Below are positions 44,901-53,125 of a stretch of 64,000 nucleotides of DNA, piece after piece. The notes beneath the pieces are model-generated. The model saw only the letters and a program-made list of their open reading frames with translations, made no database searches and was not told the origin of the DNA. The DNA is from Jonesia denitrificans DSM 20603 (GTDB taxonomy: Bacteria > Actinomycetota > Actinomycetes > Actinomycetales > Cellulomonadaceae): the NCBI RefSeq assembly GCF_000024065.1, contig NC_013174.1, forward strand, positions 1,736,001 through 1,800,000, read 5' to 3'. Every line of letters begins with the position of its first letter. The first letter of the stretch is position 1. The translations under genes were made by a program, and so were the position numbers.

Positions 44901-45353
44901 TTCAGTTGATGTAGCAGGAAGATCCCAGATCAACCCGTCATACACAACATCGGCTCCGTCGTCGGATTTATATCCGAGGCTCAAGACTGCGCCTTCAGCC
45001 CCTTCAGCGAATCTAACGTTTGCCGAAAACTCGTATTCACCTCCAGCCACGAGAAGGCCGTCCGGGTTTAGTCCAATGCCATCACCATTGACATCACGGT
45101 CGCTGACTTTGGCTGACGCAACACCTGATGCCGCGTAGTCGGTGCTGACAGCAACGGTTGGCGCGCTCCCGTTGCCGTATCGAACTCCAAAAACCCCGAG
45201 TCCTTCTTCGAAGTCTTCAGAAACAACAACGGCGTCGGTGGCGGCCGGCTCCATTGTTAAAGGCGCCGCTTGTGCGGTCGCGAAGGTCGTGGACACCAGG
45301 GCAACTCCTGCAGCGGCGGCTGCAAACCCCTTCGTCCGATGGCCCAGTTTCAT
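41913..45353 (-). CDS. Cell-wall-anchored multidomain GH10 endo-1,4-beta-xylanase
   Basis: 1146 residues from ATG 45353, which follows AAGGGAG by 5 bases. Signal peptide about 1-30. Two CBM4/9-like beta-sandwiches (about 38-190 and 222-372) are joined by a Gly/Thr/Glu linker of GGET repeats. GH10 catalytic domain about 380-720: acid/base Glu527 in DVINEV and nucleophile Glu645 in TELDV, cutting internal xylan bonds with retention. A CBM9-like pair (about 735-880 and 890-1055) follows, then an acidic Ser/Gly/Asp linker, LADTG, a membrane helix and a basic RRRL tail. So the enzyme is displayed on the wall by sortase, unlike the released GH43 enzymes. Confidence 0.93.
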   Translation of the reverse strand: MKLGHRTKGFAAAAAGVALVSTTFATAQAAPLTMEPAATDAVVVSEDFEEGLGVFGVRYGNGSAPTVAVSTDYAASGVASAKVSDRDVNGDGIGLNPDGLLVAGGEYEFSANVRFAEGAEGAVLSLGYKSDDGADVVYDGLIWDLPATSTEWSAVSGTFTLPDNVVEVHVETKYDSENTEDFYIDDIVITDLSATDETGGETGGETGGETGGDTGEGDATGDTTSVTTSFEDGMGAWAQRYGGDSSFTAELSEDFASDGTTSVKISGREFDGDGIGFDADGVLVEGKRYNYSFDVRFAPDEPVGEITVSFFDGTDGYNTVQSVTNASNTGWTTVTGSYTIPSFEVPGALFYIETKYESGNTSTFYVDNVSFAEATGLPVQDLTPLKSTVDIPVGVAIDERETSGLASELLLKHFDQITAENHMKPDYWYDDEGNWSGLHPEAKAMMDFAVANDLKVYGHVLVWHSQTPEWFFQDASGAPLTDSAADQQILRDRMRTHIDNVAKAITDEYGPFGSATNPINAFDVINEVVSDSGEYADGLRRSEWYRILGEEFIKLSFDYAEELLNGTYAASGVSNPVKLFINDYNTEQSGKQNRYYALVERLVAAGTPIDGVGHQMHVSLAMPVSALSGALDRFDEFGLLQAVTELDVTTGTPVTDAKLVEQGYYYRDTFTMIREFAAETGRLWSATVWGLTDGRSWRVDDGAPILFDDDYQAKQAFYGAIDSDELDPIIRTANVFQPSIDDVSVTSAEWDRLPMHDVEDAGFFQLRWGSDALTALVYVDDPDAGAGDRVEFTLDGDTWSVNRDSDSVVEFDGYGWAFTTQFDVAGAAAGDTHDFDVRLVNDGDTVGWNSPGATGILTLIEQLSYTTAIEADTAPQIDGVMDDVFADAQSITTGKQVSGTDGATADTRAVWNGSTLYLFAEITDPDVDVTSASPWEQDSVEIYVDMGNAKNGSYRDLDTQIRISAQNVVSFGTGDEAMQEARITSATAATDTGYIVEVAIDLGDEGGAGTFQGFDFQVNDASDGARASITNWADPTGAGYQSTARWGVIELLAADEDGDPVVPGEPNLPGSGGSGSDGAGSDSDSGSDDGAAGSDTEDGDSDGLADTGANPLPIILGAILLALAGGAIVVLRRRLVGAQDSDELTV
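44719..44766. repeat. 12-bp tandem repeat coding the xylanase linker
   Basis: Four perfect copies of CCACCGGTCTCG, giving GGET repeats between the two N-terminal carbohydrate-binding modules. Confidence 0.95.
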
Positions 45354-45572
45354 AACGCTCCCTTGCGTTTCGGGCGGCACCGCTCGACCACGTCTCCCCT
45401 CGTGTCACGCGCAGTGGCACCGCCTGATCGGACAACTGTTTTGTTGTACGGTTCAACTTATCGAAGTGCCATCGAAACTGCAATGGGTAGATTTTGTGAA
45501 GGCCCTGTCACGGCAGCGGTCCACCCGGTGTCACACCTTAGTCCACACCCTGTTCATGAAGGCAGACAGCAT

Positions 45573-45604
45573 ACGAGCCGGGAGCGTCTCCACTCCCGGC
45601 TCGT
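45573..45604 (-). terminator. Hairpin after proB
   Basis: 12-bp stem ACGAGCCGGGAG/CTCCCGGCTCGT, 8-nt loop, 15 bp past the proB stop, without a T-run. The remaining gap to the xylanase start holds GTTGTACGGTTCAAC (45443-45457), a weak operator-like palindrome, and no gene. Confidence 0.6.
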
Positions 45605-45618
45605 CGCAGAACAGTGCG

Positions 45619-46842
45619 TTAGACCTGGACTTTCTTCGGACGAATCGCCAACACGAGGTCATCACGGTGAACAACAGGACGATCAAAACCCGAACCGAGA
45701 TCGTTACGCAACTGTGACGTCCTCTGACCAAGGATTTCGGGGAGATAATGTGAATCAAATGCCACCAAGCCCCGGGCAATCGATAACCCCTCCGGGCTCA
45801 CCAACTCCACCGGATCCCCAGCATCAAAGTTCCCCGAAAAGTCTGTCACCCCTGCGGCCAACAATGACGCACGACCACCAAGAACCGCCTTCGTTGCCCC
45901 CGCATCAAGAAGTAACTTCCCTTCAGTTTTCGCGGCGTACGCCAACCATAACCGGCGGCGTCGCATCCGCTTCCCCATGATCGCGAACCACGTGCCCACA
46001 TCTTCACCCGCAAGGGCCTGCGCCACCTGCGGGGCGCTCGTCAACACAACGGGGATCCCCGTCGCGGTGGCAATACGCACCGACTCCAACTTCGAGGCCA
46101 TACCCCCAGTACCCACGGCGCTGCCCTTAGAAGACACTTCAACAGCAGAAATTTCGGAGAACTTGCGTACCACAGGGATCCTGCTCGTGGACGGTGCCGC
46201 GGGCGGACCATCATACAGACCATCCACATCAGTCAACAGGACCAACGCATCAGCACGCACAATGTGCGACACCAACGCAGCCAACCGGTCGTTGTCACCA
46301 AAACGGATTTCATCGGTGGCCACCGCGTCGTTCTCATTAATGATGGGGACAATCCCCAACGCCAACAGCCGCTCCAACGCGCGGCGCGCATTGGCATAGT
46401 GACCACGACGCATTGTGTCATCTGCGGTCAATAACACCTGTCCTACCTGAACGCCATGCTGAGCAAAAGCTTCCTGGTAGTAGGTGATCAAAATACCCTG
46501 CCCCACCGACGCAGCGGCCTGCGCGGTTGCAAGGTCACGGGGACGAGTAGCTAAACCCATCGGCGCGAATCCAGCAGCAATAGCGCCAGAAGTCACCAGC
46601 ACAACCTGCTGCCCCCGTGCGTGACGTTCCGCAATCACACCCACAAGGTGGTCGATCATCTCCGTCGCAAGGGTTCCATCTGGGTTCGTTAACGACGACG
46701 AACCAATCTTGACGACCACTCGGGGCGCCGTAGCAATTCCAGTTCGGTCTCGGACAAAAGGTGGTGTCGTTTCGATACTCACCCCACTATTGTGGTCCAT
46801 CAGCGGCCTGGCATGCCGAGATGTCCGAATAGTATCGGCCAT
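45619..46842 (-). CDS. proB: Glutamate 5-kinase with PUA domain
   Basis: 407 residues. Amino-acid-kinase domain: VVVKIGSSSL (ATP/Lys), LVTSGAIAAG, INENDAVATDEIRFGDND (substrate Asp/Asn) and GTGGMASKL. A PUA domain fills about 300-385. It phosphorylates glutamate in the first proline-biosynthesis step and is normally feedback-inhibited by proline. The first 20-40 residues are an uncertain extension; a later start such as ATG 46800 is possible. Lies 26 bp downstream of obg, so it belongs to the rplU-rpmA-obg group. Confidence 0.95.
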   Translation of the reverse strand: MADTIRTSRHARPLMDHNSGVSIETTPPFVRDRTGIATAPRVVVKIGSSSLTNPDGTLATEMIDHLVGVIAERHARGQQVVLVTSGAIAAGFAPMGLATRPRDLATAQAAASVGQGILITYYQEAFAQHGVQVGQVLLTADDTMRRGHYANARRALERLLALGIVPIINENDAVATDEIRFGDNDRLAALVSHIVRADALVLLTDVDGLYDGPPAAPSTSRIPVVRKFSEISAVEVSSKGSAVGTGGMASKLESVRIATATGIPVVLTSAPQVAQALAGEDVGTWFAIMGKRMRRRRLWLAYAAKTEGKLLLDAGATKAVLGGRASLLAAGVTDFSGNFDAGDPVELVSPEGLSIARGLVAFDSHYLPEILGQRTSQLRNDLGSGFDRPVVHRDDLVLAIRPKKVQV

Positions 46843-46868
46843 CTCGGCACAATCCGGTCACCTACCCG

Positions 46869-48398
46869 TTACTCATCGTTCGGGTCAGTCCAGTGCCCAG
46901 CTTCCCGTTCAGTCCACAATTCCTCACGCGCTGCCGCCTTTGCATCCATGCGCTCATAGTATTCACGGCGTTTATCGGAGCGTGTTGGACGGTGGCTGTC
47001 CTCAAGCCTGAGATCAGAACCGCGCGGGCCTCCCAGGAACTCAGCACCCGTGGTCATCGTGGGTTCCCAATCGAACACAACAGCGTTTTCTGGTGGACCG
47101 ATACGCACCTCATCACCGGCAACAGCGCCAGCTTTAAACAGTTGGTCTTCCACCCCCAGGGTGGCAAGCCGGTCCGCGAGATACCCCACTGCTTCATCGT
47201 TGGCAAAGTCAGTTTGCCGCACCCACCGCTCAGGTTTCGCGCCCCGCACCTCAAAATAGTGACCTGCGTGTTCGGTGCGTTTCGTGACCGTGAACCCTTT
47301 GTCATTGCGCCCACCCAAAGGTTCTGGTCGCACAATAATGCGCTGCTCACCCGCATCAGGGTTAGTGCGGCGGGCATACTCCACATACTTCGCTAGCGCA
47401 AAGGACAGCTCTTTCAAACCATGGTGACTGACTGCAGACACCCGGAACGTCCGCAACCCGCGTTCCTTGATGGCCGGTTCCACAAGGTCAGCAAGGTCAG
47501 CACCATCAGGGATATCAACCTTGTTCAACACCACAAGTTGAGGGCGTTCGTGCAACGGTGTGCGTGCGCCATCAAGGTCAAGTTCGTCGCTGTAGGCGCG
47601 AAGTTCTTGTTCAATCACTTCCAGGTCGGTCACCGGGTCACGCCCAGGCTCCAGTGTCGCGCAGTCAAGAACGTGCACGATCACCGCGCACCGTTCAATG
47701 TGGCGAAGGAACTCCAATCCCAGCCCCTTACCTTCACTGGCACCGGGAATCAACCCAGGAACGTCCGCGATTGTGTACCGCGACTCCCCTGCTTGCACCA
47801 CACCCAAGTTCGGCACAAGGGTGGTGAACGGGTAGTCAGCAATTTTTGGTCGCGCAGCAGACATCGCGGCAATGAGTGATGATTTTCCAGCGGAGGGGAA
47901 CCCCACCAATGCAACATCAGCAATGGATTTCACTTCGAGGCGCACGGTCACTTCATCACCTGGTTCACCCAGGAGCGCAAAGCCTGGGGCTTTGCGTCGT
48001 TTTGACGCCAGGGCTGCGTTACCAAGGCCACCGCGACCACCTTCCGCGATGATCAGTTCGGTGCCTTCACCCACCAAGTCAGCGATGATCGCGCCATCGC
48101 GATCTTTCACCACTGTTCCATCAGGAACCCCAAGGATAAGGTCCTCACCGTTTGCACCGTGCCGCATATCCCCCATACCGAAGGTGCCGCTGGGGGCTTT
48201 GCGATGCGGGGAGTGGTGGTAGTCAAGAAGCGTGGTGATGTTGGGGTCAACTCGCAGGATCACTGACCCACCGTTGCCACCATTGCCGCCATCGGGGCCC
48301 GCGAGAGGCTTGAACTTTTCGCGGCGAATCGAGGCGCAGCCGTGTCCGCCTTGTCCCCCTTGTGCGTGCAATACGACGTAGTCAACAAATGAGGCCAT
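46869..48398 (-). CDS. obg: Obg-family GTPase
   Basis: 509 residues. Glycine-rich Obg fold (about 1-158), G domain with [11 protein letters not shown] (G1), TLVPNLG (switch), DVPGLIPGA (G3), NKVD (G4), and a C-terminal OCT domain (about 345-430) followed by a basic, polar tail common in actinobacteria. It couples GTP level to 50S assembly and stress control. Usual neighbour of rpmA and rplU. Confidence 0.97.
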   Translation of the reverse strand: MASFVDYVVLHAQGGQGGHGCASIRREKFKPLAGPDGGNGGNGGSVILRVDPNITTLLDYHHSPHRKAPSGTFGMGDMRHGANGEDLILGVPDGTVVKDRDGAIIADLVGEGTELIIAEGGRGGLGNAALASKRRKAPGFALLGEPGDEVTVRLEVKSIADVALVGFPSAGKSSLIAAMSAARPKIADYPFTTLVPNLGVVQAGESRYTIADVPGLIPGASEGKGLGLEFLRHIERCAVIVHVLDCATLEPGRDPVTDLEVIEQELRAYSDELDLDGARTPLHERPQLVVLNKVDIPDGADLADLVEPAIKERGLRTFRVSAVSHHGLKELSFALAKYVEYARRTNPDAGEQRIIVRPEPLGGRNDKGFTVTKRTEHAGHYFEVRGAKPERWVRQTDFANDEAVGYLADRLATLGVEDQLFKAGAVAGDEVRIGPPENAVVFDWEPTMTTGAEFLGGPRGSDLRLEDSHRPTRSDKRREYYERMDAKAAAREELWTEREAGHWTDPNDE

Positions 48399-48442
48399 GT
48401 CACTCTTCCTTCCTCGGGAGTTTCAGTATCCCCAGATACAGC

Positions 48443-48469
48443 GAGGGACGCACCCTCGGTGCGTCCCTC
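48443..48469 (-). terminator. Hairpin between rpmA and obg
   Basis: 11-bp stem GAGGGACGCAC/GTGCGTCCCTC with a 5-nt loop, no T-run; may attenuate transcription from the ribosomal genes into obg. Confidence 0.65.
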
Positions 48470-48494
48470 GTGTGAATAAGCGTGTGTGGTGCGC

Positions 48495-48749
48495 TCAGAC
48501 AGCTTCGACGATGTCGATAACCTTGCGTCCACGGCGGGTGCCGAACTGGACAGCACCAGCAGTCAGTGCGAACAGTGTGTCGTCGCCGCCACGGCCAACG
48601 TTTTCACCTGGGTGGAAGTGTGTTCCACGCTGGCGAACGATGATCTCACCGGCTTTGACAACCTGGCCACCGAAACGCTTGACACCGAGGCGCTGTGCGT
48701 TGGAGTCGCGACCGTTGCGAGTTGAACTCGCACCCTTCTTGTGTGCCAT
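48495..48749 (-). CDS. rpmA: 50S ribosomal protein L27
   Basis: 84 residues beginning [20 protein letters not shown], the conserved N-terminus of L27 that reaches the peptidyl transferase centre; no N-terminal prosequence of the Firmicute type. Follows rplU at normal spacing. Confidence 0.98.
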   Translation of the reverse strand: MAHKKGASSTRNGRDSNAQRLGVKRFGGQVVKAGEIIVRQRGTHFHPGENVGRGGDDTLFALTAGAVQFGTRRGRKVIDIVEAV

Positions 48750-48820
48750 GACAGTACCTGTCTTTCCTAAGTCTGTGTGGGGACGTCAGCGAAGATCCCC
48801 GAGGGGAACTCCAACAGAGC

Positions 48821-49129
48821 TCACTTAATGGAGGTGACCTTCAGGCGGGTCAACTTTTGACGGTGACCCTGGCGCTTGCGGTAACCAGTCTTGTTCTTGT
48901 ACTTGAGGATGGTGATCTTGGGACCCTTCTCTTCGCGAAGGATCTCAGCGGTAACCACTGTCTTCGCGAGGGTATCCGCGTCAGTGGTGACCTTGTCTCC
49001 ATCAACGAGAAGGATCGCAGGAAGTTCAACGGACTCGCCAGCGTCGCCGGAAAGCCGGTCGACGACGACGACGTCGCCAACGGAAACTTTCTCCTGGCGG
49101 CCACCAGCCTTGACGATCGCGTAAACCAC
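48821..49129 (-). CDS. rplU: 50S ribosomal protein L21
   Basis: 102 residues from GTG 49129 ([20 protein letters not shown]), the standard length; the longer frame to 49210 adds non-homologous sequence. [14 protein letters not shown] is the rRNA-binding loop. First gene of rplU-rpmA. Confidence 0.97.
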   Translation of the reverse strand: MVYAIVKAGGRQEKVSVGDVVVVDRLSGDAGESVELPAILLVDGDKVTTDADTLAKTVVTAEILREEKGPKITILKYKNKTGYRKRQGHRQKLTRLKVTSIK

Positions 49130-49455
49130 GTTGCTGCTCAACTCTCTTATAGTCTCTTGGGCGTGCTCTCTGCTGGGTTTGCCCCAGGACACACGATGGG
49201 ACGCGCGCATAAGCGCCGACGATCAAGATTACGGAATCTTCATCCCAGGGTCAAATAAGATCCGGTCACCTGCGGGCATGCATCGTGGAACCGGAAGGGT
49301 TCGTTGTTGCGTTCACCTGCACGCGCCATCTGTTCGATGACCACGTTCCATGGTACGGCACAACTGCCGTTGGAGGCGATCATCAATGGTGTGATGCGTA
49401 ATACGTCGCGTGTTGCGCGTGGTCGTCTCCTCGCGCAACACGCACGCATCGTTTG
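49130..49455. other. Intergenic region between rne and rplU
   Basis: Holds the rplU leader and promoter region and, at 49408-49443, a 12-bp perfect stem (GCGTGTTGCGCG/CGCGCAACACGC, 12-nt loop) close to the end of rne that probably acts as its terminator. No gene seen. Confidence 0.6.
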
Positions 49456-52400
49456 CTATTCCGTCTCGCGGGTCGCGTCCTTAGCGGAGCTTCCTGCGGG
49501 GCGACTGGCCCGCCGTGAGCGGGTTCGTGTGGTCTTCTTTGGAGCTGGTTCAGACTGCTCCTCGGATGTCACCTGTGGTGCGGTTTCCGGCTCGGGTGAA
49601 CCGGTTGGTGCAGTGTGTTCGGTGCTGTCCGTACCACCTGCCGATGCGCTGGTGACTGTGGGCGCATCGTCACTGTGGTCCTCACCGTGTTGTGCATCGT
49701 GCGCGTGAGCGGCAGCAGCGGCAATGGCAGCGAGCGCTGTTTTCACGTCTTCGCGGACGGAGGGGTCCGTCGCAGGATCTTGGGGAGTGTCCGGTGCAGA
49801 CTTGTCAGCAGACGTATGAGTGTCGACTGTGTCTTTGGGTTCTTTGGCCTCTTTGGAGCGCCGACGCTTGGAGCGTTTACTTTCACCCTCCTGAGTGTTG
49901 CTGGACTGTGGGGAGGGGGCGTGGCCGTGTCGTTCTACGGGGTCTGTGTGGATGGTGTACCCGCGGCCGCTGCAGTGGTCGCAGGCGGTGGAGAACGCTT
50001 CAATGAGCCCTTGCCCCACCCGTTTGCGAGTCATTTGCACGAGGCCCAAACTGGTGACTTCTGCGACTTGGTGTTTGGTGCGGTCCCGTCCCAGGCATTC
50101 CACGAGTCGCCGCAAGACAAGATCACGGTTGGATTCGAGGACCATGTCAATGAAGTCGATGACGATGATTCCGCCAATGTCGCGTAACCGTAGTTGACGC
50201 ACGATTTCTTCGGCGGCTTCGAGGTTGTTGCGGGTCACGGTTTCTTCGAGTGTTCCGCCAGTCCCGGTGAATTTTCCGGTGTTGACGTCAATGACTGTCA
50301 TTGCTTCGGTGCGGTCGATGACGAGGGATCCACCGGAGGGGAGGTAGACCTTTCGGTCAAGCCCTTTGGCGAGTTGTTCGTCGATGCGCGCGGCGGCGAA
50401 GATGTCGTCTTCGGAGGTCCACCGCGACATTTTGTTGGCAAGGTCGGGTGCGAGGTCTCCAACATATTCTGAGATTTCACCCCATGCTTGGTCGCCTTGG
50501 ACAGATAGTTGGGTGAAGTCGTCGTTGAAGATGTCGCGGACGACGCGGATTGCGAGGTCTGGTTCTCCTTGGAGCAGTGCGGGTGCGTTGGCGTTTTTGC
50601 GTTTCTTTTCGATCGCAGCCCACTGTTTTTTGAGGCGTTCGACGTCCGCACGGAGTTCGGTTTCGGACGCGCCTTCAGCGGCGGTGCGCACGATGACGCC
50701 GGACCCTTCGTCCACGAGTTCTTTGAGGATGCGCTTGAGGCGTGCTCGTTCGGTGTCGGGGAGTTTGCGGGAGATCCCGGTCATGCCGCCACCGGGGACG
50801 TAGACGAGGTAGCGTCCAGCAAGGGTGATTTGGGACGTGAGTCGGGCTCCTTTGTGTCCAATGGGATCTTTGGTCACCTGAACGAGGACGGAGTCGCCGG
50901 ATTTGAGGGCTTCTTCGATCCGGCGTGGTTGACCTTCGATACCGTGGACGTCCCAGTTCACTTCACCGGCGTACAGGACTGCGTTGCGTCCTTTTCCGAT
51001 ATCGACGAATGCCGCTTCCATGGAGGGCAGGACGTTTTGTACGCGCCCAAGGTAGACGTTCCCAGCAATGGAGGCTTGTTCTTGTTGGGAGACGTAGTGC
51101 TCGACGAGGATACCGTCTTCGAGGACCGCGATTTGGGTGCGTCCTGCCACTTCGCGCACGACCATGGACCGGTCTACTGATTCGCGGCGTGCCAGGAATT
51201 CTGCTTCGGTGATGATGGTGCGGCGACGGCCTGCGTCGCGGCCTTCACGGCGCCGTTGCCGTTTCGCTTCGAGGCGGGTTGAGCCTTTGAGTGCGGTGAC
51301 TTCATCGGAGGCGCGGCGGCGTGCTGTGTCGTCGTCGGCGGTGCTGCTTGACCGGGTGCGGCGGCGACGGCGGCGGCGACGGCTTGATCCTTCTCCGTCG
51401 TTGTCGTCGTCGGTGGTGTCATCGGTGATGTCGTTCTCGCCGGTTGTGTCGTCGTCTGACACTTGTGGCTGCGATTCGTCGGCGGTGTCGGGGGTTTGTG
51501 TGGATGACTCATTGGTGGTGTCATCGCTGGTGGATTTGGATTTGCGGCCTCGTGATCCGCGGCGTCGGCGGCGGCGTGGGGTGTCGTCTGCGGTGTCGTC
51601 TGCGGTGTCGGTTGCGCTGTCCGCGTCGGTTGTGGCCTCAGTGGTTGTGGTCTCTTCAGCGGTGTCGTTTGTGTTGTTGTCGCTGGTGGCTTCGTCTGAG
51701 TGTGACCGGTTTTTCGAGCGACGGTCTGTTTGTGAGCGGGTCCGTTGACGTCCGGTGCGTGGTGCGTCGTCTTCTGCGGGGCGTGGCGAGCTGGTGGTGT
51801 TGTCCTCGGTGTCTGGGGTTGGTGTGGGGACGACCACTTCTGGTGCTTGGAACAGCAGTGCGGTTGTCGCTAGCCGCGGGCGCACGGGCGCGGCGGGGGT
51901 TTCTGCTGCGGGTTGCGTTGGTGGCGCGAAGACGTCTTTTGTTGCCCGCCGGGGGGTGCGCTTGGTCGTGCGAGCGGGCGCGGGGGTGTCACTGTGAGCG
52001 GTGTCTGCCGATTCCGCGTCGGTTGTGGCGCTGGTTTTGGCTGTTTTACCGTGTTTTTTGGTGACTGCATCGAGGTTGATGGCTTGGTCGATTTTGCTGA
52101 AGTCTGCCTTCGACCGTTCGGTCCGTGCGGCGTCCTCTTGTGTTCCAGCGATCTGGGACAGTGATGCGATGACGTCTAGTGGTTGTTCTGCTGGGGTGCG
52201 TGTGGCGGGCGCGGCCTTGGCGGGCTGTGTGTCTGACGATGCGCTGGTTCGCCGGGTTGTTGTTTTGCCGTCTGAGGTGGCTCGGCGTGAGCGGCGGGGC
52301 GCGGGGGTCTCACTGGTGGTGTCAGTGCGGACGGTGGCTCCTCCGGCGGTTGTGAGCCGCTGGGTGGGGGCAGGAGCCTCTGCTGCGAGGAAACTGACGG

Positions 52401-52512
52401 GTTCCACTGTGGGTGCACTGACGGTTCGGGTGACGCGGCGTCGCGCGGGCTTGCGTGGCGCGTCGGTGGTGCTGGGGGTTGGTGTCTCCTGAGAGTCGTC
52501 TCCGGATGTCAC
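49456..52512 (-). CDS. rne: RNase E/G family endoribonuclease
   Basis: 1018 residues from GTG 52512, with AAGGAG 7 bases upstream; a much longer open frame to 52941 is not used. Residues 1-340 are low-complexity Thr/Ala/Asp/Arg-rich, likely disordered. The catalytic part (about 375-790) has the S1 domain (GNVYLGRVQNVLPSMEAAF), 5' sensor, the DNase I-like metal site (VIDVNTGKFTG and IIVIDFIDM, Asp ligands) and the zinc-link CDHCSGRG near 830. The tail is again acidic and Arg-rich. It processes rRNA and mRNA and may scaffold a degradosome. Confidence 0.95.
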   Translation of the reverse strand: MTSGDDSQETPTPSTTDAPRKPARRRVTRTVSAPTVEPVSFLAAEAPAPTQRLTTAGGATVRTDTTSETPAPRRSRRATSDGKTTTRRTSASSDTQPAKAAPATRTPAEQPLDVIASLSQIAGTQEDAARTERSKADFSKIDQAINLDAVTKKHGKTAKTSATTDAESADTAHSDTPAPARTTKRTPRRATKDVFAPPTQPAAETPAAPVRPRLATTALLFQAPEVVVPTPTPDTEDNTTSSPRPAEDDAPRTGRQRTRSQTDRRSKNRSHSDEATSDNNTNDTAEETTTTEATTDADSATDTADDTADDTPRRRRRRGSRGRKSKSTSDDTTNESSTQTPDTADESQPQVSDDDTTGENDITDDTTDDDNDGEGSSRRRRRRRRTRSSSTADDDTARRRASDEVTALKGSTRLEAKRQRRREGRDAGRRRTIITEAEFLARRESVDRSMVVREVAGRTQIAVLEDGILVEHYVSQQEQASIAGNVYLGRVQNVLPSMEAAFVDIGKGRNAVLYAGEVNWDVHGIEGQPRRIEEALKSGDSVLVQVTKDPIGHKGARLTSQITLAGRYLVYVPGGGMTGISRKLPDTERARLKRILKELVDEGSGVIVRTAAEGASETELRADVERLKKQWAAIEKKRKNANAPALLQGEPDLAIRVVRDIFNDDFTQLSVQGDQAWGEISEYVGDLAPDLANKMSRWTSEDDIFAAARIDEQLAKGLDRKVYLPSGGSLVIDRTEAMTVIDVNTGKFTGTGGTLEETVTRNNLEAAEEIVRQLRLRDIGGIIVIDFIDMVLESNRDLVLRRLVECLGRDRTKHQVAEVTSLGLVQMTRKRVGQGLIEAFSTACDHCSGRGYTIHTDPVERHGHAPSPQSSNTQEGESKRSKRRRSKEAKEPKDTVDTHTSADKSAPDTPQDPATDPSVREDVKTALAAIAAAAAHAHDAQHGEDHSDDAPTVTSASAGGTDSTEHTAPTGSPEPETAPQVTSEEQSEPAPKKTTRTRSRRASRPAGSSAKDATRETE

Positions 52513-52917
52513 GTGGTACTCCTTGTCGCCGCATGTCGCCCGTCCACACCTAGGCGTTGCGGTTATGTCGTCGTGGAGCGGCGTGATGAGTGCTGCCCCA
52601 CGGAAGTCATGGTAGGGCGCAGTCCAGGGCGAGCGATCTCCGTTTGCGTGGGCAGTTCCACATGGTGAGTGGTCCTGCTCGCCCCGCTCGTTGGGGTTCG
52701 CATGGGATCGGCGTTCGCGGTGCTCTGCGCCGGGGTTATCAAAGTGTGGTCTGATAACGCCACCAAGTATCTCACACCCCTGTTGTTTTCGGTCTGGTGG
52801 AGTGTGGACGCCTCGTGCACTCGCGTCAGTACAGCAGTGAATCTTCACATTGTTTTGACGAAATGACCGCGACTTCACGGGGCATGCCACCGGGCGTGTT
52901 GCCCGGATCTCACTGCC

Positions 52918-52937
52918 CCCGGGATCAAAGTCCCGCA
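52918..52937. promoter_or_regulatory. DevR/DosR-box-like site 1 upstream of cydA
   Basis: The core GGGATCAAAGTCCC (52921-52934) reads GGGACTTTGATCCC on the other strand, 13 of 14 matches to the mycobacterial GGGACTTTNGTCCC core. Centre is 198 bp before the cydA ATG. Confidence 0.6.
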
Positions 52938-53039
52938 TCATGACACTTCATCACCATGTGTCAGTTCCCTGGTTTTTGCACTCACAAACGCCCAGGACCA
53001 CGGAAACAACACGGTGAACTTCACACCACCCAATGCCAC

Positions 53040-53059
53040 CTGGGGACCTTAGTCCCAAG
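53040..53059. promoter_or_regulatory. DevR/DosR-box-like site 2 upstream of cydA
   Basis: The core GGGACCTTAGTCCC (53043-53056) matches the DosR consensus TTSGGGACTWWAGTCCCSAA at 13 of 14 core positions. Centre is 76 bp before the cydA ATG, a position suited to activation. Confidence 0.68.
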
Positions 53060-53125
53060 CAATTTTTCGCTCCAGATCTAGCGTCGAAGAACAAGGATTT
53101 TCCTTCGAATAACCAGTGGAGAACC

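Larger units (their letters stand above)
52513..53125. other. rne-cydA divergent control region
   Basis: 613 bp without a gene. Contains a 7-bp-arm palindrome GTTATCA-N10-TGATAAC at 52735-52758, GTGAATCTTCAC at 52837-52848, two DevR-box-like sites (separate entries) and GTGAACTTCAC at 53014-53024. It must hold promoters for both rne and cydABDC. Confidence 0.6.

Noticed and set aside
49304-52492. Long plus-strand frames across rne
   Set aside because: Antisense shadows of the low-complexity, Arg/Asp-rich rne coding sequence.
52837-52848. GTGAATCTTCAC as a Rex operator for cydA
   Set aside because: The half-sites are too close (2-bp spacer) compared with the actinobacterial Rex site, and flanks do not fit.
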